Shown: one piece after another, positions 41,121-53,219 of the stretch
Layout of the letters: every line of letters starts with the position of its first letter
Numbering within the stretch: position 1 is the first letter of the stretch
The notes under the pieces: model-generated
Databases searched by the model: none
What the model was told of the DNA's origin: nothing
The model's input: the letters and a program-made list of their open reading frames with translations, nothing else
Position numbers and translations under genes: made by a program
DNA from: Massospora cicadina
Lineage: Eukaryota > Entomophthoromycota > Entomophthoromycetes > Entomophthorales > Entomophthoraceae
NCBI GenBank assembly: GCA_022478985.1
Contig: JAKSZP010015899.1
Span: forward strand, 1 to 64,000
Reading direction: 5' to 3'
DNA length: 64,000 nucleotides

Positions 41121-42157
41121 TAAGAACTTCTTGAGACGGAAGGTGTAGATTAGCTTTTTACGGTCTCAGGGTATTTATCCATAATGGATTTTATGGGATG
41201 AACACGCTGAAGAGGGCGTATCAAGCCAGCTAAGATTTGGCCACCATCACTGGCAGTGTCAATAACTTTTGGACCCCCTAGTATTTGGCTGAGGTATGTT
41301 TCCTCTGGTATGTTGGTCTCGTCTACTCCTCCAGCGTTTAAATGATCAGGCACAACTATTTCCTCTAGAGCTCCCAATATCTATTAGCCAACGTCATTGT
41401 AACCCCCTCAGACTCCTCCCCAATGGTACTTTCAACAACGGGCAAGGCCGCAATGGAGGTAGTAGAGATGGCCACAGAAGATTGGGTAGCCTTAGAGAAC
41501 GCATTTACCAGCTTATATGGAGGAGTAGGCACAGCAGCTTTTCTGAGCTTGTGCGGGCGTATGGTTGTTACTAACTTACAGGGCGTTGATAGATAAGAAG
41601 AAGTGATAAGCTTCTTAAGTCGCACTGAGGGAGCAGGTTTTGTAGGGAGGATAGGCACGGGAGGGTTTACTCCCAATTTGTTCAATTAATGGTAGATCCT
41701 CAAAGTTAAGAGCTGGAGGGTTCACCTCAGCTTCCTTGGTTGTTGCACACAAATGGAAATTGGCAATATCTACTAACGCCTCCTTTAGATCAAGAATATT
41801 TTTAAAATGGCATTTCAATGAGATAACATGCCTGGCTAGAGAGGGCTGAGAAGCTTACCCATTTAACAGGGTTGTGATAACATCATCAAGGGTGAGCATG
41901 TTATAGGTTGTTAACCTTTGCGCAGCGAGGTAAAATCATTCAGCAAAGGCAAAGAGTGGTTCACCCTCATACATGCTAAGGTGCATAATGGCCTGTTTCC
42001 CTGAGCAGACTCTGCTTTGATCCAAATTCAGCCAAAAGAGCCCCCTTCACCTCTGCGCAAGTGTAAAGGGTCCAGGTAAAACACTATCCTCTCTTGTGCT
42101 AGGTGGCTTAAACAAGTAAGATGTGTTGAACTTTTTTTCCAAGTTGTGCCGTGCATG
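41121..42157 (-). pseudogene. Gypsy D2 gag, 3' portion
   Basis: Open pieces at 41365-41685 (a Pro-, Ser- and Thr-rich linker, VNPPVPILPTKPAPSVRLKK) and 41615-41818 (KCHFKNILDLKEALVDIANF). It stops at the A2 insertion; the rest is at 57948-58177. No zinc knuckle seen. Confidence 0.65.
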
Positions 42158-42162
42158 GCAGC
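42158..42162 (+). repeat. Target-site duplication of A2, left (GCAGC)
   Basis: GCAGC directly outside the LTR end TGTTAAAT; exact copy at 57943-57947. Confidence 0.88.
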
Positions 42163-42399
42163 TGTTAAATCTCGGCATATAGGCTTGTTTCCGCCAAGTC
42201 AGTATACATGGATATTAGCCACTAAACAAATCAAATCAGATAATATGAAGATCGGTGACCTTCTAATAAAACTCAATAACCCATATATGGAGCTATTTCC
42301 CCTTATTTCGACCTTTATTTTAATATAAATTGCAGACTTATCTGCAACCACTTAATCACCCGGAAAAGACCTCCCTCTTCAATCCCCCATGTGACTCTT
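42163..42399 (-). repeat. A2 3' LTR, first part
   Basis: Matches 57468-57700 of the 5' LTR (TATATGGAGCTATT, GCAGACTTATCTGCAACCAC). Broken at 42399 by L2 and resumed at 48868. Confidence 0.92.
42384..42399 (+). repeat. Target-site duplication of LINE L2, left
   Basis: CCCCCATGTGACTCTT, 16 bp, exact copy at 48852-48867. Both copies are A2 LTR sequence. Confidence 0.94.
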
Positions 42400-42469
42400 T
42401 TTTTTTAGTACTAGATGGTCCCAACCCAAGGGGGGATTCATCGATGTTTATTGAATTACGCCTGGGCTC

Positions 42470-45400
42470 CTAAGAGCCTGAGGCGAGGGAAGGGGAGGGA
42501 GGAGGCATCGAGAAAGGGAGGGGGTTTGCGCGCCAGAGCCGTGCTGCAGTGACAACTGAGCGGGGGAGGGTTGGCGACATAGTGCAGACCTTCAGGGCCA
42601 TCTCAAAGTGTACCTGAAAGTGGGTGATCATGTGTGGAAGGGTCCACACCTGCTGGTCAAAGGCAGCACGAAGGAAGGAGTTATGGATGGTCCAGATGGC
42701 TGTGGCATAGGCGAGAACACGGAGGGGTCGGTGGCAACCAGGCAATGTCTGCTCAAACATGAGGTCTTGCACAGGGTGTCCAGACCAGGGCTGAGCATGG
42801 AGGAGCGCGCGGGCCTTTGGCCAAAATGCGGCGACACCTGGACAGGTGAAAAAACGATGGAGGTGGGAGTCAATAGGCTCCACACAGCGGGGGCAGCTTC
42901 GGTGCTGGAAGGTAGGGCCAGTCCGGTCCCCTGTCCTGTATGAACAGTGGAGCACTCTCCATAAGGTGTTGGACACCTTTGCTGACAGGATGGGGTGATA
43001 GACGTCCTTCCACAATTCCTTAAGGTCAAATCTCACGGAGGGAGGGAGGAGCTCAAGGAGTCTTGGGCGGATGGGAGGACGATCTTGGGGGTTGAGGCGA
43101 GTTGTGACAACTTGTCCATTGTGCACAATTGCATGGCGACGTGGGCTGAGGCCAGGGCCTTCCCTTCTGTATGGGAAGGCATGGTGGATCCGCGCGCCTA
43201 CTCGTTTCAGGGCAAGGAGAGCCTGGTTCCAGTAGGGGGATGAGGATGGTTTTAGGCGATGGCCTGGGTGATTTGTGAGCCACTCCCCTAATGAGGTCAG
43301 AGATGCTCTAGGAAGACCCAGAGCTGCTGACACTGACTGGCGGAGGGCGGGCGCCCATTGGGGCATGGGGGTCGCGTCCCAGCAGACAATCGGCCATAGG
43401 AACTTCAGGAAGATTGTGGTGGCGTGGGATCGCGTGTCCAGAAGCCCTAGGCCCCCTTCATTGCAGGGTCGGGCAATGGTTGAGAGGGCTATTGGTGGAT
43501 GGTTTGAGCCCCAGATCCAACAGCGGAGGAGTACATTGAGCCGCGTATAAAAGGCATCTGTGAATGGGCAGACGTGCGCTAGGAACCAGACTTTGGAGAG
43601 GAGGAACACATTGGCCATCTGAGCTCGACCCTGGGGGGTGATGTGCCGCCGGTTCCAGCTGGCAATCCTGGAGTTAACTGCTGCAAGGAGCAAGTCCTCA
43701 TTGTCTTTTAGCGCAACTCCTTGTTGGTTGGTGAGAACGCCCAGGTGACGGAAGGTACCGCGCTCAGGTTCAATACCAAATGGTGGGGGAAGGTGGGGGA
43801 GCCGACCTGTACAACTGTTGTCTTGGAGGTGTTGACCATGGCGTTGGACGCCTTGGTGTACCTCTCAATGGTCACAGCAGCGAGGGCAACATCCCCAGGG
43901 CAGCCAAATGCAATGGCAGTGTCATCTGCAAATGCCATGGTGCGTGTGGGGGCTATACCTTGGACCAGAATCCCTGTTAGCTTGTCCTGTAAGGAGGCCA
44001 AGAGGGGGTCAAGGGTGATGTTAAAAAGGATAGGGCTCAGGGGGTCCCCTTGCCGGAGACCTTGTCCAACTGGTACTGCCACTGTAAAACCCATTGGCGC
44101 CAGGACTCTGGTGTGGAGCTGGTCATAGAGCGATGATATCCAGCGCCTAGCTGCGGGTGGGAGATGGAAGCGGGCCAGGGAAGCATCAATATACTTCCAG
44201 GCTACCCGATCATATGCTTTCTACATATCCAGAAGAGCCACAAAGCCATTCACCTTACGAGAGTTAGCAGTCAAAGTCACGTGAAGGTCATTATAGTTGT
44301 CCCATAACGACCTCCCCGGAATAAAACCGTACTGGGATGGGGAGAGGCGAGGTGACACCCATTTGGTGATGCGGTTGGCCAGAAGCTTCGTGAAGAGCTT
44401 GTGGTCTGTGTTGATCAACGCTATGGGGCGCCAGTTCGCCAGGTTCTCACGGTCTGACTTCTTGTGAATGAGGGTCGTGATTGAGCCTCTGGAGTCGGGG
44501 AGGACCTCGCCATTCACCAAGAGTGCAGCGAAGAGGTCGCGGAGGGTTCTGGCTATCACTGCAGGTTCCAGAAGGTACACCTCAAAGGGTATTCCATCTG
44601 GGCCTGGGGCTTTAAGCCGTGGGGATTTCAGAAGGGTTTCCATCACCTCCTGGATGGAAATAGACGCCAGTAGAGCCTCATCAGCCCGTGGGTCAATGGG
44701 CGGCTCTGGAGCCCGCCACAGGAAGTCTTGGATCTCCGATGGGTCCACCTGGGTGGCATGGAAGAGGCTGGAGTAGAAGCGGTGTAGTTCCTGCGTGATT
44801 TCCTCCTTATCTGAAGTGGTTGTAGTGCCAATCTTCAGTGCAGTAATATCCTGCGCTATTGACCGGGCTTTCTGTTTCTGAAAGAAGAAGCGGGTGGGGC
44901 GTTCCCATTGAGCATAGTAACGAGATGTTGTAAAGTTTGCTGCCCGTTCTTCCTGCAGTGTGAGCTCCAAGCGGAGTGCTTCCTGCGCCGCTTCCCAGTC
45001 TTCCAACCATCTGGGATAGGGCGAAGGCTGGCAGTTTCGCTCTAGATGTCTGATTCTGGCTTCCGCCCTTTTGACTCTGGCGCGAGCTGCAGTCATCTGG
45101 GCTTTGGCACAGTTGTAAGCAACGCGGGTGATGCCCTCCTTGGTCACCGCCCATCTAGCCTTGTGGTCAAGCAGGTGGGGTGGGGGGAGGTGAGAGTCTC
45201 CCGGATGGTCATAGACAGCTTCTCCTTAGTGAAGGGGTTGTTGAGAAGAGCTGGGGCAACCCTAGGCCAGAACCTACGCGACGGTCTAAGTGTGGTGGTG
45301 AGGACAACGGTGAGTGACCTGTGATCACTCAGATGGTTGTCACGAGAGATGGGAGAGGAGACGCGGCCAATTAGCAGGGGGCCAATCAGTGCCATATCTA

Positions 45401-46000
45401 TGCGTGACGCTGACTGGAAAGCTCCTCCATCATACTGGATCCTAGTCATGCAACCTAGGCCAGACGCGGAGGGTGGAAGCGCATCTATAAAGCCACTCAG
45501 GCGAAGGAAATCCTGGAGGCGACTTGATCCAGGGCGTTCCTTTGCTGCAGGGGGTAAGAGTCACGGACGCGACTTATGGTTGTGTTGAAATCTCCTAAGA
45601 GAACTGTATTCCGTGGGAGATTGAGTTGGAGGAGATCTTCCAAGAGCCGATTTTGCTCCTGACCTGCATTAGGCAGGTAGATGCTTGCAGCGAAGAAGGA
45701 GAAGTCAGGAGTGGTGAGTTTGGCCAGTATGAGGCGGCCACCTAGATATTGTGAAAAAGAATGGGTTTTAACCCGGGGATTCAAAACAATAAGGGCGGCA
45801 TGGTTTGTCCAGAAGGAGTTGCCTCCAAACTGTTCATTCCATGCAGATTGTTCGTGGGGGAGGATATGGGGCTCCTGGATAGCAGCGATGTCAATTTGTG
45901 CTGACCTGAAGTTTTGGAGGAGGCGGGCTCTCCGCTTAAAGTCCCGCAACCCATTTGCGTTGATGGATTGCAGGGCCAGGGTGCAGCCATGGGGACTCAT
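42470..46000 (-). pseudogene. LINE L2 ORF2: APE endonuclease, RT, zinc-binding tail
   Basis: Endonuclease: LALQSINANGLRDFKRRARL, IDIAAIQEPHIL (Glu), ASIYLPNAGQ, VLLGDFNTTI, then after one frameshift RIDMALIGPLL and LSDHRSLTVV. RT: APGPDGIPFEVYLL, LANWRPIALINTD, GFIPGRSLWDNYNDL, a TAG at 44223 in LDM*KAYDRV (CAG in the expected codon), VGQGLRQGDPLSPILFN, and catalytic TMAFADDTAIAF. The C-terminal frame 42470-43693 is open for 407 codons, with CPRCVEPIDSHLHRFFTC (zinc binding). Only about three lesions. Confidence 0.93.
45997..46000 (-). promoter_or_regulatory. ATGA overlap: ORF1 stop / ORF2 start of L2
   Basis: The ORF1 ending ...GEQL-TGA and the ORF2 start ATG-AGT share the tetramer ATGA. 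The four-base overlap parallels TGATG of L1 and L4 and suggests translational coupling. No experimental basis here. Confidence 0.7.
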
Positions 46001-47589
46001 AGCTGTTCCCCTCCATGTCCTGGGGGGTTGCCAGCGCTTAAACCTGCTGCTGTGAGGCGGCTAGTTTTGAGTCCTTTAGCTTGACTATTAGCTGCAATCC
46101 GTGAGGAGCGTCGAGGGTTCTGAGGGGAAGGAGAGGGTGGGGGGGCGGAGGACCCAGTAAGCCAGCCTAGGATGCTGCCCCCGCTCCGTTGCAGGGGAAG
46201 GACCTGAGGGTGCTCAATGGTGACCTCCGCGGTGTCCCCATTTGATGAGTCTGAGTCCATATTCACTTCCTCCAACACTGCAAAGGATCCGCGTGAAATG
46301 GACTGTGGGGTTGGGGTAGGACTCTTTGAGGTGGCACTTCTACTGCAGGCCGCGAGTTGCCAGTCCATGCTGGTGGGCATAGCTCCATTGGGAGCTGAGG
46401 GCTGATGCGATAAATCGCTGGTGGGGGTTGGTGGGGGTGCCGCGGAGCCCTGAGTGGGGGTGGCTGACGAGGGGCACCCTGTGGGAGATGCCTTGCGTTT
46501 GGTGAGAGAGGGAGTTGACTCTGGGAGATTGGAGGGGGTGCCCATTTGAAGGGGGGCATGAGCGCGAAGGTATCCCACACCAATAGTGGGGTTAGCTGTT
46601 TCAACTGCTAGGCGTAAGGCCTCAGGGGACAGGTCTTGAACGGGAACCCATTGTGTGGGTTGTGGAATTGCTGCTGCAGCCATGTGGGATCGTTTTTGGC
46701 CTGGTTTAGGCCCCTGGGTGGTGGCTAAGAGGGCTTGTTTTCGAGCTGTGCAGCCACTATACAAGTGTCCAAGGGCGTTACACCATGAACACCGGGGGCG
46801 CGCCTGATCAGGGTCGACAAAAAAGATCTCAGGGCATGCCCCAACTACCGCCACATGAGGAATAACCTCAATGTTACGGGATACAGTGGGGGAGGGGATG
46901 AATGACGCCCTAGCAGTGCGAGCTCTTTGAGTGGGAGCATAGTAAGAGGGGACGCTAAAGTCCACTGAAAGAACAGACCCAAACTCCATTAAACCACGAT
47001 GGAGTGCCAGTTTAAGAGACTCAGGATCAACAGTCGTTGGTAGGTTGGAAAAAGTAACCCATGAAATTTTCTCCAGGTGAGAGCGTGTGCGGGAGATGCG
47101 AAGAGATCCGCGTGGAATAATGACCTGGAGGGTGGCAGCATGGTCAGCAAGGGCAGCTTCAGTGAAGCCCACATCGATGTAGTGGCCCTCCACTGATTCA
47201 TGGATGGTGGTGTTAATTGGGAATGTCTCCGCAATCGCTGCAAAGTATGAGAAGTAATCCTCTGTATAGAATTCAACAGGGTTATGCCCATAATAAAGGC
47301 GAATTGCGTGGGAGAGGTTGAGCGAGGTAGAGCTTTTTGCGCTCTAGTTTCAGCCCATTTCTTCTTAACATCGGCAATAAACGCAACTTCACGGGGATCA
47401 GCTTTGGGTAGCGTTGGTGCCAGAGGTTTTTGCCACGCCCCAGTGGCTCCTTTGGTACGTTTGTGTTTGCTTTGGGCTGCAATTGCAGGTTGAGTGTGAG
47501 CTGGTGGTTTGGACAAGTTTGCGGAGTTCCCTTGTTTCTGGAATGTTACAGCAGTTGCTGGCGTCATATTAAATTGAGGGGCGGTTTGT

Positions 47590-48339
47590 TGGGCCTCGCT
47601 AAATTGGGGAGGCCCATCCAGATTGGAATTAACTCCAGCCAGTTGGGAGGAGGGAGATGTTTCATTACCATCCCAATCTATTTGGGTAAATTCGCCTGAG
47701 TATTTGCTGTGATTTCGTGGGCAAAACTCACTGGCTGATTGGTAATTTGGTCGTTTTCAGCATATGGAGATAAAGTGCCGACTTGATAAGTGCCAATTAC
47801 GGGGTCTAAATGGGATGGGTGAGATTGGAACTGGTGTGAAGTTTTAAAATCCGAACCATTTGAATCCTCATTGGGAAGAGTAGATTGTCCCAATTTGGTG
47901 CTTAGTGAACCAGAATGTGCGGCTAATCCAACCTTACATCCGAGGGTTTGGGGGCCAGGTGATTTTTGGGCCTCACTAAATTGGGGAGCCCCATCCAGAT
48001 TGGAATTAACTCCAGCCAATTGGGAGGAGGGAGATGTTTCATCACCATCCCAATCTATTTGGGTAAATTCAGCCCGAGTGTTTGCTGTGATTTCGTGGGC
48101 AAAACTCATTGGCTGATTGGTGAATTAGTCGTTTTCAGCATATTGCGATAAAGTGCCGACTTGAGAAGTGCCAATTACGGGGTTTAAATGGGACAGGTGA
48201 GATTGGAACTGGTGTGAAGTTCCAAAATCCGAACCATTTGAATCCTCATTGGGAAAAGTAGATTGTCCCAATTTGGTGCTTAGTGAACCAGAATGTGCGG
48301 CTAATCCAACCTTACATCTGAGGATTTGGGGGCCAGGTA
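47590..48339 (-). repeat. Tandem duplication inside L2 ORF1 (~378-bp units)
   Basis: Units 47590-47960 and 47967-48339 are near-identical direct repeats at an offset of 377-378 bp. A multiple of three, 378, gives 126 residues. Each encodes CKVGLAAHSGSLSTKLGQST, HQFQSHPSHLDPVIGT and (one broken) QIDWDGDETSPSSQLAGVNS. One unit carries CAA-to-TAA, the other a 1-bp frameshift. Confidence 0.9.
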
Positions 48340-48851
48340 GCTGGGTATCGCCCCTCATGGAGGGAGCCAGAAACACGGCGTCAGCAATAATAGATGGGGC
48401 TGAATTAGCTGACACAATGGGGGAGGTGAATGTCTGGATGGGCTGAGTTGCATTCAACTGAGCACACGCCATTAAAACAGCGTGGGTGATGGCCTCCTTG
48501 GTTGGAGGGGGCCCAGCGGGTTGGTGGGAGGCAGCACACACAGAGCTGTTAGGCGTGCAGGTTGCAGAAGTGCGATCAGGTGAACTGGCGCTAGTTGGAG
48601 TAGCTCCAGGTTGGGGGGTGGTGCCTGCTTTCATGGCTGCTGCTTGAGAGCGGGTGATTCTGGTTGACCCTGAGGTGGGTAACCGAGGGTTGCTTGGTTT
48701 GGGGGTGGTGCTGGCTCGTTTGGCATAGCCTGCGGGTTCTTTTGCGGGGTTTCCCGCCATATTTGCTAATAGTTTTCGTAAATCTCTTTAGTGGAGCTAA
48801 ATTTCAGGCTGAATTGATTTTCGAAAAGTGATGCTTAGCAGAAAGAGATGA

Positions 48852-48867
48852 CCCCCATGTGACTCTT
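48852..48867 (+). repeat. Target-site duplication of LINE L2, right
   Basis: Exact repeat of 42384-42399. Confidence 0.94.
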
Positions 48868-49109
48868 AATATCTCAGTTCCTCAAGCTTGATGCATCCTC
48901 AGCTTGGTAGTCTCCTATTAATCTTCCCTTTTCTAGAAGCTCTCGGTTATATCAAATCTTGGCATAGTTCCCCTTGAATCACCAAATGATCGTCATTTTG
49001 ATTAAATAATTTGTATACCCTTTTCCATAAATCTCAAGTCTCATCTCGGTTCCCCCTCTGATCCGCTGGTATGGGTAGCATATCACCCAGTCATATCAAC
49101 TTCCTGGCA
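48868..49109 (-). repeat. A2 3' LTR, second part
   Basis: Continues from TATCTCAG to TTCCTGGCA, matching 57710-57942. The internal 3' purine tract (AAAGGGGGGTAA, minus) borders it at 49110-49121. Confidence 0.92.
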
Positions 49110-49139
49110 TTACCCCCCTTTGACTAGGCAATATGCTCT

Positions 49140-50330
49140 TACTGTTTATATGCTCAGAGGAACTTTATGTGAACTCAGTTGATAATCTGACCCCCGTAGG
49201 TTCCTTGATAGTGTAAATGTCCATGCCTGTCTTCTTGATTATCTCAAATTGGCTGGCCCAGATGTTGGGGAGCTTGTTTTTACGCCCAAATCTGTGCTGG
49301 TTATGGAATAAAACATGGTCCCCACAGCAAACAGTGGAAGTCTGCTCCATCACTTCTGATCAGCTGCCTGAACACGAATCTTCTTGGCAAAACTAATGGA
49401 GTAGGCTTCCATTTGCATCTGGACAATGTATCCATAAGAGTCTTTAAATATCGCTGGGGATCCACACCACCAGTGTCCTCTACACATGTATAAAGCAAGG
49501 CGGGAAGAGCTGGATGTCGACTGTACAGCAGTTGAAATGGGCTCATACCAGTGGATGAATGATAGCTGATATTATAATTGAACACAGAGGTAAATAGAAG
49601 GGCACTCCATTCTGAGGGCTGATCCTTAACCAATTTGTGGAGTATGTTCACTAGGGTTCCGTTGACCTGATCCACCATCCCATTTGATTTTGGATGATAG
49701 GGGGTAGTCAAAACCCCACAGATCGCCATCAATTCGTTCAATTTGGCAGATATAAAAAGAGAAGTTGGTTCCATTATCCATCAGAATGAACTGTGGACAG
49801 TCATGTTGCTGTATAACACACTCCATAATAAACTTGGCAGTGGTGAACGCGCCCAAATCTCTAATAGCCCTGGCTTTACCCATCAGGTCAAATGATTGAT
49901 GGTAACAATTATATACTTGGATCAATTGGTGCTAGTCAGAAGAGGTCCCACTACATCAATGGAAACGGTGCGCCATGCAAACCAAGGTTTAACTAGCTGG
50001 TATGTGGTTCTCTTGTGGAAAGGCTTTTCCCCTTGACACTGATGACAACAACTAATCATTTCCAATACGTCATAATGCATGCTCTCCCAGTAGTATCAGG
50101 ATTGCAACATCTCTTGTGTTTTTTGCAATCCTTCGTGGCCTACAGCTCAATGAGCATCAATAATTATTGCAGGTCGGTCCAAAGGCTTAGGAAAACTCAG
50201 CATCAAGTCTCTGATCTGCTTATATAGTTATTCCCAATTTAGGAAAGTATCCTCCCTGAGTCCATCTAATACCTTGAGAACATGCAGTGGCTCATCCTGG
50301 TATTGGTTCGCCCCATCTTCTTGTACATTA
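49140..50330 (-). pseudogene. Gypsy A2 integrase
   Basis: Core pieces on the minus strand: [15 protein letters not shown] (second Asp), [20 protein letters not shown] (Glu of VE-x-VNGT now Asp), then ISYHSSTGMSPFQLLYSRHP. The C-terminal end, HNQHRFGRKNKLPNIWASQF then EIIKKTGMDIYTI, is a GPF/Y-like module without a chromodomain. Stops separate the pieces. Confidence 0.85.
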
Positions 50331-50830
50331 TGTCGGCTAAATCTGCCATGATAGTGACTGTTGGCAGCTAAGAAAGACAATTCGTGCTTTGATGTTTTGC
50401 TACTGGGTGGTGTATAATCTTGAAATCATATGCTTGGAGCTTGAGAACCCAATACGCGAGCTGTCCTTTAAGTTCATACAGATTCTGTAGCCAGTGAAAG
50501 GTAGCGTGATCCATCACTACTTGTTATCTTACCTCATATAAATTTACCTCAAACTGTTTGTAAGCATAGATCACTGCAAAACACTACCACTTGGTCATGG
50601 TGTAGTTTTGTTTGTGACAGTTCAAGCTTCAACTACAGAATGCAACAGGATGCTCCATGCCATCATCGTCCATCTGGGATAATACTGCCCCTATAGCAGC
50701 GAGGGATGCATCCATTTGCACTATGAATTGTTTGTCAAAGTTAGGATATTGCAAAATGAGTGCGCTTGCTAACATGATTTGCAACACATCGAAAGTGTTC
50801 TGCATTGTTATGTCCAATCAAAAGAAGCAT
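50331..50830 (-). pseudogene. Gypsy A2 RNase H
   Basis: FIVQMDASLAAIGAVLSQMD then GMEHPVAFCS at 50629-50817 gives the first active-site Asp. Further blocks toward 50400 are broken by stops (the TDH region near 50500). Confidence 0.82.
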
Positions 50831-51640
50831 TTTTCTTTAGCAACTCAAAAAGTGGGCCCTGATGCATCTGAAATTGGGAATGAACTGTCAGTAATATATG
50901 ACCATCCCCAGAAACACCTGAATGTCCCGCTTATTACCTGGGCAAGTCATCTTGCTTATTACTTCCACCTTAGCCAGCTGCATTTTAAGAGATTCGAATC
51001 CATGACAAACCTGGTGTATTTCAATTGTTCTTTAAAGAAATGGCACTTCCGAGGCTTAATTTTGATATTAGCAGCAGTGAGGCGCTGAAACACTTGCTCC
51101 AAGTGGGCCAGATGCTCTATAAACATTTTCAAGAACACTTTGATGTCGTTGAGGTAAACTAAGATGCAGGACAGCTTTAAATCACCTAAAATCATATCCA
51201 TGGCACGTTGGAATATAGCCAGGGCGTTGCACAACCCTTGTGGCATGCGAGATGGCTGGAACAACCCTCTCAAAGTGATGATTGCACATTTCTCCCATTC
51301 CGCTGATGGCAATTCAATATGCCAGTACCCTAAGATCAGATTCATGGTGGAAAAATAATTAGCCCCACCCAATTGGTCTAACACATCATCAATCCGTGAA
51401 AGAGGGTAAGAATCCTTCTTTGTTATATTATTGAGTTTACACTAGTCAATAACCACTCAGTTGTGCCATCCTTCTTTTTTATGATGAGCACAGGTGACAC
51501 CCACGGACTGTTTGACAGCTCTAGCTACCTTGCATGATAAATTTATCCGCCTCATCGGAGACAACCTCTTACACCACTTTTGAACATCTAATAGGATGTG
51601 AACGAATGGGAGGGTGATCCCCTGTATCTATTTGATGTAC
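50831..51640 (-). pseudogene. Gypsy A2 reverse transcriptase
   Basis: Open frame 50959-51384: NYFSTMNLILGYWHIELPSA (Asp of S-T-M-D-L changed to Asn), RMPQGLCNALAIFQRAMDMI, LVYLNDIKVFLKMF (YLDD now YLND) and IKPRKCHFF. Both catalytic Asp positions show D-to-N, i.e. G-to-A on the coding strand. Confidence 0.9.
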
Positions 51641-51792
51641 CACCCCTTGAGTGCACCCCAAATCATGATTGTCATGTGTGAAAATATCTCAATACTTTTC
51701 AAATAACGCCATAGCCTGTTCTTGCTGTTCCGCTGATAATCCAGTAAGCGCTTCCCACAAAACTATGGTCAATAAACCAAAAAGAGAGCTTG

Positions 51793-52160
51793 TCAGTAGT
51801 CCAAGATCCTCCCAGGACCAAAATCATGAATACAGCGAACTTCCTCTATAGGAACTAAGTGTAGGTAAGCCACCACTGAGTGCCACTGGATCGTTATTGT
51901 CGCCTTCTGTAAATTCGCTAAAATCACTTTCACCTCTCCATTCCCAGGTAGCAGTAGCCCTGGAGCCACATGTGGTTTGAGCCAAGAGTGCTGGTGAGGA
52001 GCCATAACTTCTCCATAAAGCCCTTTAAGGACATCCTTTTAAGCTCAGTCCCTACTATGCACTGATGTCCATATGGTAGGCTAAAAGCGCTTGCTGCCCA
52101 AAGCGAAATCCTTTGTACTCATAAATCTGTTGGGGAGGAACCTGGTCTGCTGCTTCAGTT
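51793..52160 (-). pseudogene. Gypsy A2 dUTPase-like domain
   Basis: VAPGLLLPGNGEVKVILANL then QKATITIQWHSVVAYLHLVP lies between protease and RT. It aligns with CPGILDPAYARSISVLLANL and the AYICLLPI stretch of C, i.e. the dUTPase motif 3 and motif 4 regions. The catalytic Asp and Tyr of motif 3 are not kept. Confidence 0.55.
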
Positions 52161-52164
52161 GTCA

Positions 52165-52640
52165 TTAACCAACAGGAATCACTCTGTTGCTGTACGCTAG
52201 ATTGATTTGACTAGCGCAGACTAGATCTGTCGGGATTCCACAAGAGGTAAAATATATGGGGATCCGTTGGCCTAAAATAGTAAGAGTTTCCTCCGCCATA
52301 CTTATCACAACACCAAATTTCCTCATAAATGCCGCGCTGATTAACATGTCATAGTTGTTATTTGGCTAACCCACCGCTGGAGCGGAAGCCCAAACTGACC
52401 CAAATTGTAAAGGCAACGCGCTATATGCTCCTTCAGACAAGTGCTATGTATTCCGCAGTCCCATATACTGCTTGATGATCCACATCCAGATTCAACAGAA
52501 GTTTAGCCGCTAACCAGGTGGAGACTATGTTCACAGGTGCTCCCATGTCTATGATAGTGCAGATTTTTGTGTTTTGAACAAAAAATTCTGCAGTAAGTAC
52601 ATTCTGAGTAAAAAGAACCATCAGTGTTTATTACATGTAT
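52165..52640 (-). pseudogene. Gypsy A2 aspartic protease
   Basis: TKICTIIDMGAPVNIVSTWL at 52433-52621: D-M-G-A is the active-site loop, catalytic Asp kept (usual D-T/S-G). The C-terminal part, ISAAFMRKFGVVISMAEETL then TILGQRIPIYF, lies at 52165-52347. Confidence 0.85.
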
Positions 52641-52959
52641 ATCCAAGGGCTTTGTGTTACTCAAAAGGAGGAAATGCCCTTGCCGACCTGAGGATACTCA
52701 CTAGAGATTTTACTCCACCAGAATTGCTATATTAACCCCTACTAAAGAGGCGACATTTTTCAAGGGATCCGCGTTGCTGATACCGGTCTGTTCCAGGATC
52801 TGCCACGCATATGGGTTCTACAAATCCTGGCAGAACTTGGGGCTCTGGGGTGAACTTTTACTCTTAGAAAGTGGAAGCAGGGGTATCTGATGGAAGCTGC
52901 TGGTATAACAAATCATCCGATTGAGGTTCAAATTCTACAAAAAAAAGACATTTGGGAAT

Positions 52960-53219
52960 TGTTAGGGACAAGTGAATTGGACTTAGCGGAGGTAGAGCGT
53001 CCCATCTCTACTCCACTCAAGCTTTTCCCTGCTCGATTTTCTCAGTTTGCATTGCAAATACTTGTGTTTGCAAGGGCAATTACACTCATGATGCCCTCTT
53101 TGTTTGCACTGGAAGCAAGTGTTCATAAAAGGGTCACATATATAGCTTGTGGCAGAAGGACAAGTTTGAAAGTTGCCAGTATGGTTCCAAGGTCGTGGAT
53201 GAACTGGTGAAGCGTACAT
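52960..53219 (-). pseudogene. Gypsy A2 nucleocapsid with CCHC zinc knuckle
   Basis: CFQCKQRGHHECNC fits C-X2-C-X4-H-X4-C and is followed by basic residues (PCKHKYLQCKLRKSSREKLE). This is the RNA-binding end of Gag. It is the only clear gag zinc knuckle among the gypsy copies in this window. Confidence 0.88.

Larger units (their letters stand above)
45997..48760 (-). pseudogene. LINE L2 ORF1 protein
   Basis: The ATG at 48760 opens MAGNPAKEPAGYAKRASTTP, a Ser/Pro/Thr-rich, low-complexity N-terminus. A TAA near 48125 replaces CAA (the duplicate unit has DQITNQ). Frames shift near 47680 and 47200. The core at 45997-47193 has an RRM-like part (YIDVGFTEAALADHAATLQV; SWVTFSNLPTTVDPESLKLA) and a CCHC knuckle, CSWCNALGHLYSGC. 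A Pro/Ser-rich tail ends GHGGEQL, with the stop TGA inside ATGA shared with ORF2. Confidence 0.9.
42400..48851 (-). mobile_element. LINE L2, full length, youngest element of the window
   Basis: A 6.45 kb two-ORF LINE between perfect 16-bp duplications. The 3' end on the minus strand is GGACCATCTAGTACT plus an A-run, the sequence found alone at 11195-11220 and 55793-55812. GC is clearly higher than in the surroundings and the reading frames are long. Damage is limited to a few stops and frameshifts, two of them C-to-T in CpA context. ORF1 carries an internal 378-bp duplication. Confidence 0.95.

Noticed and set aside
42608..46405. Many long plus-strand frames across L2
   Set aside because: They mirror the GC-rich minus-strand ORF2 and ORF1; the minus strand carries all recognised motifs.
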